Numbered from the stretch's first letter, positions 16,299 through 26,504 are shown. The stretch is 64,000 nt of DNA from Chitinophaga rhizosphaerae (GCF_003958645.1 NZ_RXLO01000006.1:124001-188000), one strand, 5' to 3'. Notes: generated by a model from the letters alone, not told the origin. Made by a program: numbers and translations.

Positions 16299-19238
16299 TT
16301 ACAATTTGATGAACTTATCGGTTTTCAATACTTTCCCTTGCCGGCTGGTGATCCGCAGCAAATACATCCCCGGAGGCAGTTTACCGGTATTGAATGCTAC
16401 CGGGCCCGCCGAACCTGCAGCCATGCGTTGCGATTTACACACTTTACCATCCATGTTCACCACGGTAATTTCCACTTCCGCTTTCCCCCCCGGCAGCTTG
16501 CCGATATATAAAACATCACCTGTTAAGGGGTTGGGATAGATCATTCCCGTGTTGCCGGGTTGCAACTTGTAAGACGACGGTCCGGCTGCAACAGCGGCAA
16601 TGGATTCCGGCCCGCCGGGGCAGCCGCTTACGCCGGTCGCCTGGGTGCTGGTAATATAGGTACCGTTGGTGATGGCACCCGCATAAGCCGTTCCCAGCGA
16701 AGCTGTCGCTACCGTGTTGCCGGCATTATTGTTCAGCCGCCAGTAGGCCACCAGGCTGCCCGCATTGGGGTGACAACTGCCCAGTACCTTGTCTTTCCAG
16801 CCCGAGACGGTCGTTGCAGCAAGATCGGTGTTCCAAACCCGCACCTCGTCTATCGTGCCGTCAAATCCACCAAATCCGAAATCCAGGGAGGCGGCGTTGT
16901 TGCTGGAGGAAGCAGGGATCACGCCATAGACAAGTGTTGCCGGCGCCCCGTTGATATACAGTTTCAGCCGGTTGCTGCTGGTGGATTGCGTGCCATCGTA
17001 TACCATCGCAAAATGATACCACTGGCCTGCCACAACGGTACCTGGCGCCGTTGCCCCATAGGAATTGGCACCATTGCTCACATTGGCGTATAATCTCCCC
17101 GTGGGGTCGGATTGCAGTGCCATGCGCTGGGTGGTGCTGACGCCTTTATAGAATACGTGGTTCCATCCGCTGGTGCTATTGAACTTCGCCCAGGTTTCAA
17201 TCGTGAATTTCGATGCGCCGTTCAACTGCGTCACATTACCCGCCGAAATGCTGCCACCTGCCAGGGACACTGCGTTATGTGGCGAGGGCGGATTGGGAGA
17301 GCCCGCGTTCTTCCAGAAAAACAGGTCTCCCAGGCCACCGTCGAGCGTATCGCTCACGGTAAACTGGGAACCGCTTACGTGGGTCAGTGGTACTATTTCC
17401 GACGCGCCGGTTGCCCTGCTCACCCTGTACAGGGTATCTACCGCGCTGGTACCGAAATCGATGCTTAACGTGATTTTCTGCTTAGACAGGTTCGCTTTGC
17501 CCAGCAGCGTATCGGCAACATCGTTGTAGCAGCAGCCATTTTTGGTATAAAGGCCGTTCACGATCATAAAGTAGCGGGTAAACGTATCGAGGACCGGGGC
17601 CATGGTAATGCCCGGCGTATTGTTAAGCCCCGGAACCGGTTTGAAATAGCCGATAAGCAAGCTACCGGGCAAACCATTGTTTGTTGCGGGAACCAGGTTG
17701 GTGGCCGTGATACTTTTTACATAGGGATCAGCGGTGGCGCTCCAGGCGGGAGCGTCCGGGACCGATGCGTTATTGGTAACAACACCGTTTACGAGTTTTT
17801 TCCCGGGGATGAAACGCAGGTCGCTGGTCCGCAACCGGGAAAGGTGCGGTGTGAGGTTGTTGGCCTGTTGTACCGCCCGGGCAATCTGATAATATTGCGG
17901 CGTGAGCGCTCCACTCTTAAAAATCATACTGGAACGCTGATGAAAATAGCTCATCCATTTTACGCCCATGCCCAGAAAAGCGAAAATGTTCAGGTTGATT
18001 TCCGACTCTGCCGGCATGTAAAGCTCGGACCCGAGGGGGTCCCTACCTCTGTAAGACTGCAGGTAACCACCAAAGATGATGGGTGTGGTGCCCGTTCCAT
18101 CGTGCCCGCCCAGGGCCATCCTGCGGTTATGCGCCATGAATATGTAAATATCATCCGTCTTATAAGTAGTGTTCTGGGAATCAAAATAATAATAGTCGAA
18201 GGTCAGCATGTCGGGTTTGCCATCCTGCAGAAAAAACCTTTCCTGAGTTTCTGACATTTCGTTGCGACGCTGGTTGGTATGGAACAATACATCGGGGTAC
18301 TTTTCGCGGATGATCTGGAACCATTCTTTATAGATGGGCAGTTGCGATACGGGATAATCTTCCTCGTCGCCCACGCAGATGGATTGCAGTTTGTCGAGGT
18401 GAGCCAATTGCATGGAGTTGAGGAAGCCATTGCTCTTTTCGAAAGCCGACGGATACCTTACGATATGGTCGATGGAATTTGCCGCCGGGCGCCCTACTTT
18501 GGCGATCCCCCATTTTAGGGTCGGCGCGCCTGCATGCCTGTCGTAATGAAACCCGGGCATATCATGGTATTGCGGGGAAAGGCCGGCGTAAAAATACTCA
18601 CTCGCGGGAGGCGGCAATAAAGGCCAGGGATACGTTTGGCGATAGCTGGAAACGCCTGCCTGGGATAAGGTGAGCTGCAGTGTATTGCCACTATATGGAT
18701 TATCGGACACGAACAGGTAGAAGCCTTTGATGTGGTTAGGGATGATGTCTGTTCTACTGAATATCAAAATAGAATCGATCTGGGAAACACTGCCAAGATC
18801 GAGCGACCACCAGGCCTCCATTTCCACCCTGCCCTGCGCCGTGCTGGCAACCGAGCCATTGGCATAATTCCCATCGGTATTGCCGTCTACCGCTTTTGAA
18901 CCGGCAGCCGCAGTGGTAGACTGCGTTACGGGATTTCCCAAAGCGATGTTCGTTCCGTTACTGAACACCTGTACTTCCGCCAGGTATAAAGGTTCCGTGT
19001 TGGACATCTGCACCCTGACGTACCGGCCGGTACGCCCAACCTGAATACTTTCGACAGGTTTGACAAAAGCGCCCTCATGCGGATGGTCGTTGCGCGACCA
19101 GGACTGTATGTTTATCCCTTTCTGGATGATCAGTTTGTCGTACCGGGACATCGTTTGGGAAAAGGCATGTATGCAGGAAAGCATCCCAAATAGAAACAGG
19201 GGCCCCGCAACGCATAACGCGGTGTAGATTTTTTTCAT
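16299..19238 (-). CDS. Large T9SS-secreted multidomain carbohydrate-active protein (F5/8-type C, TIM-barrel-like core, LamG, sorting domain)
   Basis: 979 aa. Signal peptide to about 28 (FLFGMLSCIHAFSQ), an F5/8-type C/discoidin-like sugar-binding domain about 75-185 (VRVQMSNTEPLYLAEVQVFSN, AWWSLDLGSVSQIDSILIF), a central part about 210-640 that reads like a glycosidase-type barrel (VGDEEDYPVSQLPIYKEW, DGKPDMLTFDYYYFDSQ, AFLGMGVKWMSYF), a concanavalin-like LamG-3 domain about 665-850 (FTIETWAKFNS, YHFAMVYDG, IDEVRVWN) and a T9SS sorting domain from about 900. I do not recognise a known GH family in the core; acidic residues in the EED and FDYYYFD stretches are candidates for catalysis. Its place after susD and before GH16 suggests a surface enzyme or binding protein for the locus B glycan. 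Confidence 0.8.
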   Translation of the reverse strand: MKKIYTALCVAGPLFLFGMLSCIHAFSQTMSRYDKLIIQKGINIQSWSRNDHPHEGAFVKPVESIQVGRTGRYVRVQMSNTEPLYLAEVQVFSNGTNIALGNPVTQSTTAAAGSKAVDGNTDGNYANGSVASTAQGRVEMEAWWSLDLGSVSQIDSILIFSRTDIIPNHIKGFYLFVSDNPYSGNTLQLTLSQAGVSSYRQTYPWPLLPPPASEYFYAGLSPQYHDMPGFHYDRHAGAPTLKWGIAKVGRPAANSIDHIVRYPSAFEKSNGFLNSMQLAHLDKLQSICVGDEEDYPVSQLPIYKEWFQIIREKYPDVLFHTNQRRNEMSETQERFFLQDGKPDMLTFDYYYFDSQNTTYKTDDIYIFMAHNRRMALGGHDGTGTTPIIFGGYLQSYRGRDPLGSELYMPAESEINLNIFAFLGMGVKWMSYFHQRSSMIFKSGALTPQYYQIARAVQQANNLTPHLSRLRTSDLRFIPGKKLVNGVVTNNASVPDAPAWSATADPYVKSITATNLVPATNNGLPGSLLIGYFKPVPGLNNTPGITMAPVLDTFTRYFMIVNGLYTKNGCCYNDVADTLLGKANLSKQKITLSIDFGTSAVDTLYRVSRATGASEIVPLTHVSGSQFTVSDTLDGGLGDLFFWKNAGSPNPPSPHNAVSLAGGSISAGNVTQLNGASKFTIETWAKFNSTSGWNHVFYKGVSTTQRMALQSDPTGRLYANVSNGANSYGATAPGTVVAGQWYHFAMVYDGTQSTSSNRLKLYINGAPATLVYGVIPASSSNNAASLDFGFGGFDGTIDEVRVWNTDLAATTVSGWKDKVLGSCHPNAGSLVAYWRLNNNAGNTVATASLGTAYAGAITNGTYITSTQATGVSGCPGGPESIAAVAAGPSSYKLQPGNTGMIYPNPLTGDVLYIGKLPGGKAEVEITVVNMDGKVCKSQRMAAGSAGPVAFNTGKLPPGMYLLRITSRQGKVLKTDKFIKL

Positions 19239-19477
19239 GGTGAAGATTTTATAGAATTAAAGGTTTTCTCGTTCAGGGGATAGCGGAAAATCGGGTCGCT
19301 TATCATACACCGCATCCCATTCCGGATCATCATACGCGCATCGGTCCGGCGGAATGTGCATCGCCGGTTTGCTACATCTTTCAATAGTCCCGACCGGTCG
19401 TTGTTCACCGGGCTGACTTTTATCGTTCCTGCCTGTTGCCGCAGCCAATTTGCCTGCGCCTGCATGTGAGGGAAGGA

Positions 19478-19509
19478 ACCGGCAACAGGAATGTTGCCGG
19501 TGCTTTTTT
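19478..19509 (+). terminator. Terminator-like hairpin in the 393-bp gap 19239-19631
   Basis: Nine-bp stem ACCGGCAAC/GTTGCCGGT (19478-19486, 19493-19501) followed by GCTTTTTT on the plus strand. The neighbouring genes are both on the minus strand, so it either acts weakly in reverse after susD or is a leftover of a lost plus-strand gene. The rest of the gap shows no convincing gene; short minus-strand open frames there lack recognisable features. Confidence 0.55.
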
Positions 19510-19631
19510 ATCATCACATCTGGGTTTTTACACTCCTTTCCTTTTTATTTCAACCAATTCGAATGTAAAAATGATACGGAAATAGCTAACTCAAATGATT
19601 TTTGTATCCGTCTTTATCGTGGGCGCCTGGC

Positions 19632-21440
19632 TTACCAGCCAAACGGTTGCTTCAGTTTCGGGTTCAGTACGGTCTGCTGCTGCGGGATGGGCCGGTAATA
19701 AAATTTCGGCTCCAGGAAGGGGCCCTTGGTCTTGTCGCCCCAGAACGCGATATAGCCAGACGTACCTTCCGTCAGGTAAAATTTGGACAGCGTTCCATCA
19801 GAATTCTTGAGGTAGAAGCGGGCCAGCTTTTTGCGGACGTCGGCAGGGAGGTCTTTGATGGAAAGCGTGTCTTTCGGTGAAGGAAGGATGGCCAGGTCCA
19901 GCGTACCGTCTCCCGTCATATCCATGGCTCCAATCGCCGGTACGTAAATGCCCTGTTGCGCGTCTGCCAGCCGTTTGCCGGCGTACCAGCGCTGCAGGTC
20001 GTCATAACGGAAACCCTCACATGCCAGTTCCACCCTTCTTTCCCGCCGTACTTCCAGGATGAGGCCTTGGTTGGTGCCGGTCACGTTCGGATAATAAGCC
20101 GCCAGTACCGGATCGACATTGGCGTTCGCAGCCGCCAGGTCTATCCCCGGCATGCCGACGCGGGCGCGGATTTTATTGATGGTATTATCGACGTCCGCCT
20201 GCGTCGCCGTTCCCAATTCTGCCCTGGCTTCGATGTAATTGAGCAATACTTCGGCATAGCGATAAATAGGAAGCGCAGTATAAGTAAGTAACCAACCTCC
20301 CCGCAACGCTGCTTCCCGCGGATAGAACTTAACCTGGTTATATCCTCCGAGGGCCGGGTTCGGGAGTTCGGCAAACCCTGGCGGGGCGATAGTTTCAGCC
20401 ATGCGCGGATCGCGGTCGACGAATACCTCCAGTAATGTTTTCTGCGCATAGCCGGGCTGGTCGGTGAATCGGCTGCCGTCTTTCATCAGGAAGGTTTCCT
20501 GCAAGCTCCTGCTTAATGCCCACAGGTAATTATATACGGTATTGCCGCTATTGTTGGCAATGCCCTGTTCCTTGTTCGCCGCCCGCCACAGGATCATTTC
20601 CTTGTTGCCGGTGAGCGACCCGCTGCCAAACATCGCCCGGAAACCTTCCGCGCCGCCCTGGGTGAGTGTGAATTTGTTCCCGCTCATCAATTGTGCCGCG
20701 GCCCATTCCGCCTTTTCCAGGAAACGGGTATGATCGCCCTGCAGGCCCAGTTCCGGGTGGTATTTCCGGAAGGTGCCCTCGTACAGGCAGTACCGGCTCA
20801 TCAGCACCAGCGCCGCTTCTTTCGACACGCGCGTACCATCGCCGGAAATGGATTTCATATTATCTACTGCGAACTGAAGGTCGTTAAGGATGGAATCGGC
20901 CACCAGCGCACGCGGGTCCGCAGGCTTATAAAGTTCCTCCGCTTCATGTGCAAGTGTGTGAGACACCCAGGGCACATCCGAAAAACGCCGCAGTTTCGCG
21001 AAATAATACCTTGCCCTGAAAAACCGCGCGATACCCACGTAGTGCCGGATCGCAACCGGATCTCCCACCGCACCGCTATAGTTTTCCAGCATGTAATTGA
21101 TGTTCCGGAGCGTGCCCCAGTTATTGGCGTCCCAGGTGTTGGCCGCCACCGTGGCAGGCGACAGCGTGCCGTTCAGCATGCTTTGCAACTCACTGCTGTT
21201 ACTGAAGGTGGCGACGTTGTCGGAATTCACGTCTTCGTACCCGAACCCGTCGTACCCGTAATAATCGTTGAACTGCGGATAGAAGGTATTACTGTATGTT
21301 TCGAGATCTCCCGCCGTCTTAAAGAAATATTCGGGCGTGACCTCGGTTTGTGGCGCCCTTTGCAGGAAGTCTTTATTACAGGCGCCGAGCGCCAGTGCCG
21401 CCACGCTGATGTATATGGTTGACCAGGATTTAATTGTCAT
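19632..21440 (-). CDS. SusD/RagB-like outer-membrane lipoprotein (locus B)
   Basis: 602-aa SusD homologue with a lipoprotein signal and Cys21 (LALGACNKDFLQR). Typical parts: N-terminal TPEYFFKTAGDLETYSNTFYP, TPR-like YVGIARFFRARYYFAKLRRF near 140, and the RagB end LEVRRERRVELACEGFRYDDLQRW plus VLNPKLKQPFGW. Located on the cell surface with the SusC at 21463, 22 bp upstream. Neighbouring GH16, GH29 and LamG/discoidin proteins make this a polysaccharide utilisation locus. Confidence 0.94.
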   Translation of the reverse strand: MTIKSWSTIYISVAALALGACNKDFLQRAPQTEVTPEYFFKTAGDLETYSNTFYPQFNDYYGYDGFGYEDVNSDNVATFSNSSELQSMLNGTLSPATVAANTWDANNWGTLRNINYMLENYSGAVGDPVAIRHYVGIARFFRARYYFAKLRRFSDVPWVSHTLAHEAEELYKPADPRALVADSILNDLQFAVDNMKSISGDGTRVSKEAALVLMSRYCLYEGTFRKYHPELGLQGDHTRFLEKAEWAAAQLMSGNKFTLTQGGAEGFRAMFGSGSLTGNKEMILWRAANKEQGIANNSGNTVYNYLWALSRSLQETFLMKDGSRFTDQPGYAQKTLLEVFVDRDPRMAETIAPPGFAELPNPALGGYNQVKFYPREAALRGGWLLTYTALPIYRYAEVLLNYIEARAELGTATQADVDNTINKIRARVGMPGIDLAAANANVDPVLAAYYPNVTGTNQGLILEVRRERRVELACEGFRYDDLQRWYAGKRLADAQQGIYVPAIGAMDMTGDGTLDLAILPSPKDTLSIKDLPADVRKKLARFYLKNSDGTLSKFYLTEGTSGYIAFWGDKTKGPFLEPKFYYRPIPQQQTVLNPKLKQPFGW

Positions 21441-21462
21441 ATGGTTGAGATTGAATACGTGA

Positions 21463-24400
21463 TCAGAAATTCAGGTTGATGCCGCAGGAATACGTTTTCT
21501 GCAAGGGATAACCCGCGCCTCCGCCATAGTTGATGGCTTCGGGATCGAGGTTAGACCGCATTTTCTTGTATGTATAGAGGTTTTCGCCGCTGACGTACAC
21601 CCTCACTGCCGACAAACCCCACTTCGTCATGAGGCTCCTGGGGAGCGAATACCCGATCGTTACGTTCTTCAGCCTGCAATAGGAAGCGTCTTCAAGATAT
21701 TTCGTCTGCGGCATGGCCAGTTCCTGGTTGTTGCGCTCCGCGATATATCCCTTTACCCTGGGATAATACGCGTCCCGGTTTTCGGGGGTCCAGTGGTCGA
21801 GCGAGCTTTCCAGCACATTCGTCCAGGGCTGCGCGTATATGCCCCAGTAATAAATGTGGTTGCCGGGCGGATACCAGTCTCTTTTGCCGACCCCCTGGAT
21901 ATACAACCGGAGATCGATCCCGTTCCAGTTGGAATTAAGGTCGAGGCTATAGGGAAACTGCGGGCGGTTGTTGCCGATTATCACCAGGTCGCCTTTGGAA
22001 TACAGGGTATTGTTCCCCATATCGATCCGCTTGTCACCATTCAGGTCTTTGAACCGCAGGTCCCCGACATAGAATTTGGACTGCTGATTGGCGGCGCCTA
22101 CGGCCGACTGGTCAAGTGCCGCCAGTTCTTCCTGCGTTTGAAAGAACCCGTCCGATATCATTCCCCACATTTCCCCTATCTGCTGGCCGACATAATAATC
22201 GGTCAGGATGCCGGCAGGATTGTCGTACCGGGTAATAAAAGCCTTGCTGTTGGAAAGTGAGAGGCGGGCGCTGACATTCATTCTCTTTCCTGCTACGTCG
22301 AACCCGTCGCGCCATGCTACGGACAGCTCCCATCCTTTCGTCTTCAGGTCGGCCGCATTGGTGCGGGGCTCGGCGGTGCCGAAAATGGCAGGCAGTGTTT
22401 TGCTTTTTACGAGCATGCCCGTCGTCCGCCGTGTATACGCATCGAAATTTACCTGCAGCTTGTCTTTGAAGAAGGAAACGTCTGCCCCCAGGTTCAGGGA
22501 CGTAGCTTCTTCCCAGGTTTGCTCGGGGAGAATGTACCTCGGTGCAGATACGCCCGGCGGCCTGCCACCGTCGAGAATATATGAAACGGGGCCGGCAGGC
22601 ATGGTGGTGTAGTACGGATAATTGTTCACACGGGGATTGCTACTGAGCACCTGGTTGCCGAGTGTGCCGTAAGAAGCCCGGAGTTTGAACAGGCTGATCT
22701 TCGCCGCGCTGAATAGCGGATCCAGGAAGCGTTCTCTCGAAGCTACCCAGGATGCGGAGGCGGAAGGAAAGAAGCCCCAGCGATCGTCTTCCCGGAAGCG
22801 AGAGGTACCATCGTTGCGCGCGTTCAATTCAACGATGTACTTATTGTTGTAGATGTAATTGAGCCGGTAGAAAAAGCCGCGCAGGGCATATTCGGTGACG
22901 AGGTCTGTCGGCGGCTGGATCACTCCCGTCGCCAGCTGCGGGGAAGGAAGGTCGGGTGTGATCAGGCCCAGGCGGGTGGAACTGAAGTCGTTGAAATAAC
23001 GGTATTCCTGGTTGAAGCCCACCAATGCTTTCACGTAGTGTTTTTTAGCGAAGGTTTGCTGAAAATCGGTATACACGTTATACACGTTCATCCGCATCCG
23101 GTTGGCGCTGTTGGAAGCGTAACTGCTGGTGGAAATGGCAAGGGGCGATTGCGGCAACAGGGCCAGCAGCGGTTCGTCCGGGCCCGTGCGGTAATAAACC
23201 TGCCGGTTGAAAATGCGGGAGTTGTCGTTGCTGCGGCGGAATGTTGCGTCCGCATAGAACGTCCACTTCGAAGACAGGAGATTGATTTTCGTGTTGAAGG
23301 TGGTCTGGAAATCGTTGATGTCGTTAGACGTACGGCCGCCTCCCTGGAGCGAGCCGAGCAATGCGGCACCGTCGCGCGTCCAGCTGCCGTCGGGATTCTT
23401 CGGGACTGACAGTGAACTGGTGCGTGCGGCGCTCCAGAACAGGTATCCGTCCAGGAACGTAGGCGAATCGTAGGTACGATAGATGTAAGACGTATTGGAG
23501 CCGAAGGAGAGCCATTTGGTAGGCGTAAATGTCGCCTTCGCACGGAGATTGTACCGGTCCATGATATCGTTCCCGTATTTCAGGGAGCCTTCCTGCCGGT
23601 AATATCCTGCAGACAAGTAATACGCCATTTTGTTGTCCTTTTTGGAGACGCTGACGTCTCCCGTATAAGCGGGCGCGTATTTGTTGTAGATCTCCGCCAG
23701 CCAGTCGGTGCTGCCGTAATACGTCCAGAAGCGGCTGCCGGGCACCTGGAAAACGCGCGGCAGATCGGGGTTGTTGCGCAGCTCTTTCGCATAGGCCTGT
23801 TCGGCATCCGGGAAAAGGCTGTAGAGGGGAGTGCCAGCGGCCCGCTTGTATTGCATGACCGTGAGCGGCTCTGTGACAATTTTCGGCGCATCGGTATTCT
23901 GCTTAATGCCATAATTGAAGTTGGCGGCCATTTGCAGCTTGCTGTTCTTTGCCGATTTGGTGGTGATCAGCACTACGCCGAAAGCCGCCCTGGCGCCATA
24001 GATCGCGGCAGCACCGGCGTCTTTGAGCACGGTCATGTTCTCGATGTCGGCCGGGCTGATCAGCGACAGTTCTTCGGAAGTGATCGGCACATTGTCTACC
24101 AGGATCAGCGGAGCGCTCGCGCCGCTGATGCTCGCCACCCCGCGAACGTTGAAGGTAGCGGCGTCTGTAGCACGGCCGCTGCCGGGGTTGATTTCCAGGT
24201 TGGGGATCAGCCCCTGCATGCCGCTGTTGACGTTGCTGATGGAACGGTTTTGCAATGCGTCGCCGGAAACGGATTGTACCGCGCCGCTCAGGTTTACCTT
24301 TTTCTGGGAACCGTATCCCACCACCACCACTTCATCGATGTCTGCGGCGCTGATCTTCAATTTGGCAAGGAGCGAAATGTTGGCGTCGGGTTTTATCATG

Positions 24401-24702
24401 TACCCGGCAAGCGTTTGCCCCTGGAAACCGATAGAGGTAATAATGACGGAATACGGGCCGCCGGGCGGGAGGTTCGCGAACCGGAACACGCCAAGGGAGT
24501 CTGTTTTTGTACCGGCCGTAAAATTCGTGCCGGCATTGATGACCGTTACGGAAGCGCCTATGACGGGCGCGCCGGCTTCATCGTTCACAAGCCCTTTCAG
24601 GACATTGGTTGATTGCGCAAGTGATGCGCTGCCTGTAAAACACGTGAGCCATGCCACGAGTAACAGCTGGAGGGATGTCTTCATAATCTGCTGGAATTCC
24701 AT
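21463..24702 (-). CDS. SusC/RagA TonB-linked outer-membrane transporter without STN domain (locus B)
   Basis: 1079-aa SusC. After a signal peptide (best read from the internal Met at residue 7, MKTSLQLLLVAWLTCF) comes directly the carboxypeptidase-like beta domain (LKGLVNDEAGAPVIGASVTV, about 35-110), then the plug (VVVGYGSQKKVNLSGAVQSV) and barrel, ending TYSCGINLNF. Unlike the transporters of loci A and C it has no STN domain, although a FecR/ECF sigma pair lies just upstream. Substrate is probably a plant- or algal-type glycan judged from the GH16/GH29 neighbours (inference). Confidence 0.94.
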   Translation of the reverse strand: MEFQQIMKTSLQLLLVAWLTCFTGSASLAQSTNVLKGLVNDEAGAPVIGASVTVINAGTNFTAGTKTDSLGVFRFANLPPGGPYSVIITSIGFQGQTLAGYMIKPDANISLLAKLKISAADIDEVVVVGYGSQKKVNLSGAVQSVSGDALQNRSISNVNSGMQGLIPNLEINPGSGRATDAATFNVRGVASISGASAPLILVDNVPITSEELSLISPADIENMTVLKDAGAAAIYGARAAFGVVLITTKSAKNSKLQMAANFNYGIKQNTDAPKIVTEPLTVMQYKRAAGTPLYSLFPDAEQAYAKELRNNPDLPRVFQVPGSRFWTYYGSTDWLAEIYNKYAPAYTGDVSVSKKDNKMAYYLSAGYYRQEGSLKYGNDIMDRYNLRAKATFTPTKWLSFGSNTSYIYRTYDSPTFLDGYLFWSAARTSSLSVPKNPDGSWTRDGAALLGSLQGGGRTSNDINDFQTTFNTKINLLSSKWTFYADATFRRSNDNSRIFNRQVYYRTGPDEPLLALLPQSPLAISTSSYASNSANRMRMNVYNVYTDFQQTFAKKHYVKALVGFNQEYRYFNDFSSTRLGLITPDLPSPQLATGVIQPPTDLVTEYALRGFFYRLNYIYNNKYIVELNARNDGTSRFREDDRWGFFPSASASWVASRERFLDPLFSAAKISLFKLRASYGTLGNQVLSSNPRVNNYPYYTTMPAGPVSYILDGGRPPGVSAPRYILPEQTWEEATSLNLGADVSFFKDKLQVNFDAYTRRTTGMLVKSKTLPAIFGTAEPRTNAADLKTKGWELSVAWRDGFDVAGKRMNVSARLSLSNSKAFITRYDNPAGILTDYYVGQQIGEMWGMISDGFFQTQEELAALDQSAVGAANQQSKFYVGDLRFKDLNGDKRIDMGNNTLYSKGDLVIIGNNRPQFPYSLDLNSNWNGIDLRLYIQGVGKRDWYPPGNHIYYWGIYAQPWTNVLESSLDHWTPENRDAYYPRVKGYIAERNNQELAMPQTKYLEDASYCRLKNVTIGYSLPRSLMTKWGLSAVRVYVSGENLYTYKKMRSNLDPEAINYGGGAGYPLQKTYSCGINLNF

Positions 24703-24823
24703 AAAACTTGTTTAGTTGACGTGTACAGTTTTATACGAATCCCGGAAGCATAAACCCTCCCTTCCCGACGAATATTTTTTTCAACACCCCACAGCGCCAC
24801 AAATCAATTTGCAACTGCTACAT

Positions 24824-25843
24824 TCATTGTTTCAGCAAGTAGCCGCGGGTGGTTTTCGAAAGTTTCAAATCGTTGAGTACCGCGATGGCCCGTAGCACGT
24901 TCTGCAGCGAATCCGTCCCGTCGAGCCGGCCGATGAACGACATGTTCCGCAAAGCCGCCCGGTCAAAATCTATCCGCACATGATACAAGCTTTCCAGCTG
25001 GTCCAGCACTTCGGGCAACGCCTGGTTGTTGAACATGTACCAGTTTTCCTCACCGAAGGCGCTGAACACGTCGTCTGCCGCCGGTTTGCCTTTCGATCCG
25101 GTTTTCTTTTCCATGTGCGTCAACGTCATGCTACGCGCCGCCTTGTCATACACCAGCCGGTCGCCCGGCAGCAGCAACTGCGGAGCCGCGTGCCTGTCTG
25201 CATGCCGGCGAACGGATATTTTGCCTTCCAGTAAACGTACGTAGATTTTATTTGCGCCCTGGGGGGCATTTACATCGAATATGGTGCCCAGTGCCGTAAC
25301 CGCCAGTTCGCCGGCCATAACCGTGAACGGTCGTGCGGTATCTTTGGCAACCTGGAACCGGGCCGTACCAGTCAGCTCGAGAATACGGCCGGCGCTTCCG
25401 AAATCTTCTGCATAGCGCAGCGAGCTTCCGGGCGCCAGTTTCCCTGTAGACCCGTCCGGCAACTGGAAGGCCTTCATCTCCTTATCCGTATTCCCGATAA
25501 TGGTGTACGCCAGCGCAGGGGCCGTTTCGTCCTTTCCGGCGGGCAGGCGCCCCGTACCATGCCAGTAATACATGCCCAAGCCCAGCAGCACCGCAATGGA
25601 AGCGGCCACACAAACATTACGCACTATCCTGCGCAGTATTGCCGGCCGATGCACGTGCCGGCTTATCCCCTCCCACATCCGGGCAGATTGCGCGGCAGAA
25701 ACGGCTACAGGCGTGGTGCCATCATCTTCCTCGAGAAAGGCGACGGCCCGCCCGGGCTCTGCCGTAAGAAAGATATCGGCCGCTTCGGCTTCCTCCTCCG
25801 TACATTCCCCCCTGAAATATTTATTAAGTTGTTCCTGCGTCAT
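24824..25843 (-). CDS. FecR-type anti-sigma factor (locus B)
   Basis: 339 aa. N-terminal cytoplasmic part (MTQEQLNKYFRGECTEEEAE), transmembrane helix about 88-105 (NVCVAASIAVLLGLGMYYW), periplasmic FecR domain (LPDGSTGKLAPGSSLRYAEDFG, VTALGTIFDVNAPQG) and a C-terminal DUF4974-like domain (LPEVLDQLESLYHVRIDFD) ending LKLSKTTRGYLLKQ. Expected to bind the sigma factor encoded 73 bp upstream. How it senses substrate is unclear, because the adjacent SusC lacks the STN domain that normally touches this protein. Confidence 0.92.
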   Translation of the reverse strand: MTQEQLNKYFRGECTEEEAEAADIFLTAEPGRAVAFLEEDDGTTPVAVSAAQSARMWEGISRHVHRPAILRRIVRNVCVAASIAVLLGLGMYYWHGTGRLPAGKDETAPALAYTIIGNTDKEMKAFQLPDGSTGKLAPGSSLRYAEDFGSAGRILELTGTARFQVAKDTARPFTVMAGELAVTALGTIFDVNAPQGANKIYVRLLEGKISVRRHADRHAAPQLLLPGDRLVYDKAARSMTLTHMEKKTGSKGKPAADDVFSAFGEENWYMFNNQALPEVLDQLESLYHVRIDFDRAALRNMSFIGRLDGTDSLQNVLRAIAVLNDLKLSKTTRGYLLKQ

Positions 25844-25916
25844 CTTTTAAAAAAATGGCTGGTTGAATAGCCTCGATATATGTTCCCGTATCGTATTATA
25901 CGTTTCCGGCCGCCGG

Positions 25917-26504
25917 TTACCCTCCCCTTCCGCAACATAAAATGGAAAACACGACGAAAAAGGGGAAATAATCGTTAGCAAGGAGCGCCCGCACCTGGCG
26001 GGTCGCCTTATAAATATGGTTCTCGACGGCTTTTTCGGAAATTGACAATGCCGCCGCGATCTCCCGGTAAGTCATCCCCTCCAGTTTATTCATCTCGAAC
26101 GCCCGGCGGCGCACGCCCGGCAACACCTCCATCGCCCGCCGCAGCGTGGCCTGGAAATCTTTTTCGTCCACCATTTTCCCCGCCGCCTCCGATATCGGCA
26201 CCCCCGCAGCGATGCGGGCCTTGAGTTTTTTATCGTCCGCATATTGCTTTCGCAGCATGTCGACCAACGTAGTGGCGGCGATGCGGTACAACTGTGTCGA
26301 CAGCGCATATTCCTGCGAAATCCGGCTACGGTATTCCCAAAATTTGATGAACGTAAGCTGCACGACTTCTTCGGCCAGGTAGGCAGACCGGGTTTTACTA
26401 AAAATGTTCTGATATAACTTCCGGTGATAGGTTTCAAAAACCTCTCTGAAAACGAAAGTATCACCACATTGTAAAGCTTCAATGATGTCTAATGCGGTAT
26501 TCAT
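25917..26504 (-). CDS. ECF RNA polymerase sigma-70 factor (locus B)
   Basis: 195-aa ECF sigma factor. Region 2 includes FREVFETYHRKLYQNIF and AEEVVQLTFIKFWEYR; region 4 has MTYREIAAALSISEKAVENH. Start taken at ATG 26504 (MNTALDI); an in-frame ATG at 26549 would add 15 residues (LRKCSINYCYYQPS) that do not resemble the family. The C-terminus has a hydrophobic tail (NDYFPFFVVFSILCC), common in Bacteroidota ECF factors. Transcribed towards fecR and susCD of locus B. Confidence 0.93.
   Translation of the reverse strand: MNTALDIIEALQCGDTFVFREVFETYHRKLYQNIFSKTRSAYLAEEVVQLTFIKFWEYRSRISQEYALSTQLYRIAATTLVDMLRKQYADDKKLKARIAAGVPISEAAGKMVDEKDFQATLRRAMEVLPGVRRRAFEMNKLEGMTYREIAAALSISEKAVENHIYKATRQVRALLANDYFPFFVVFSILCCGRGG

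Noticed and set aside
19235..19517. Two short overlapping minus-strand frames (76 and 86 codons)
   Set aside because: They overlap in different frames, have no recognisable feature and no promoter; treated as non-coding.
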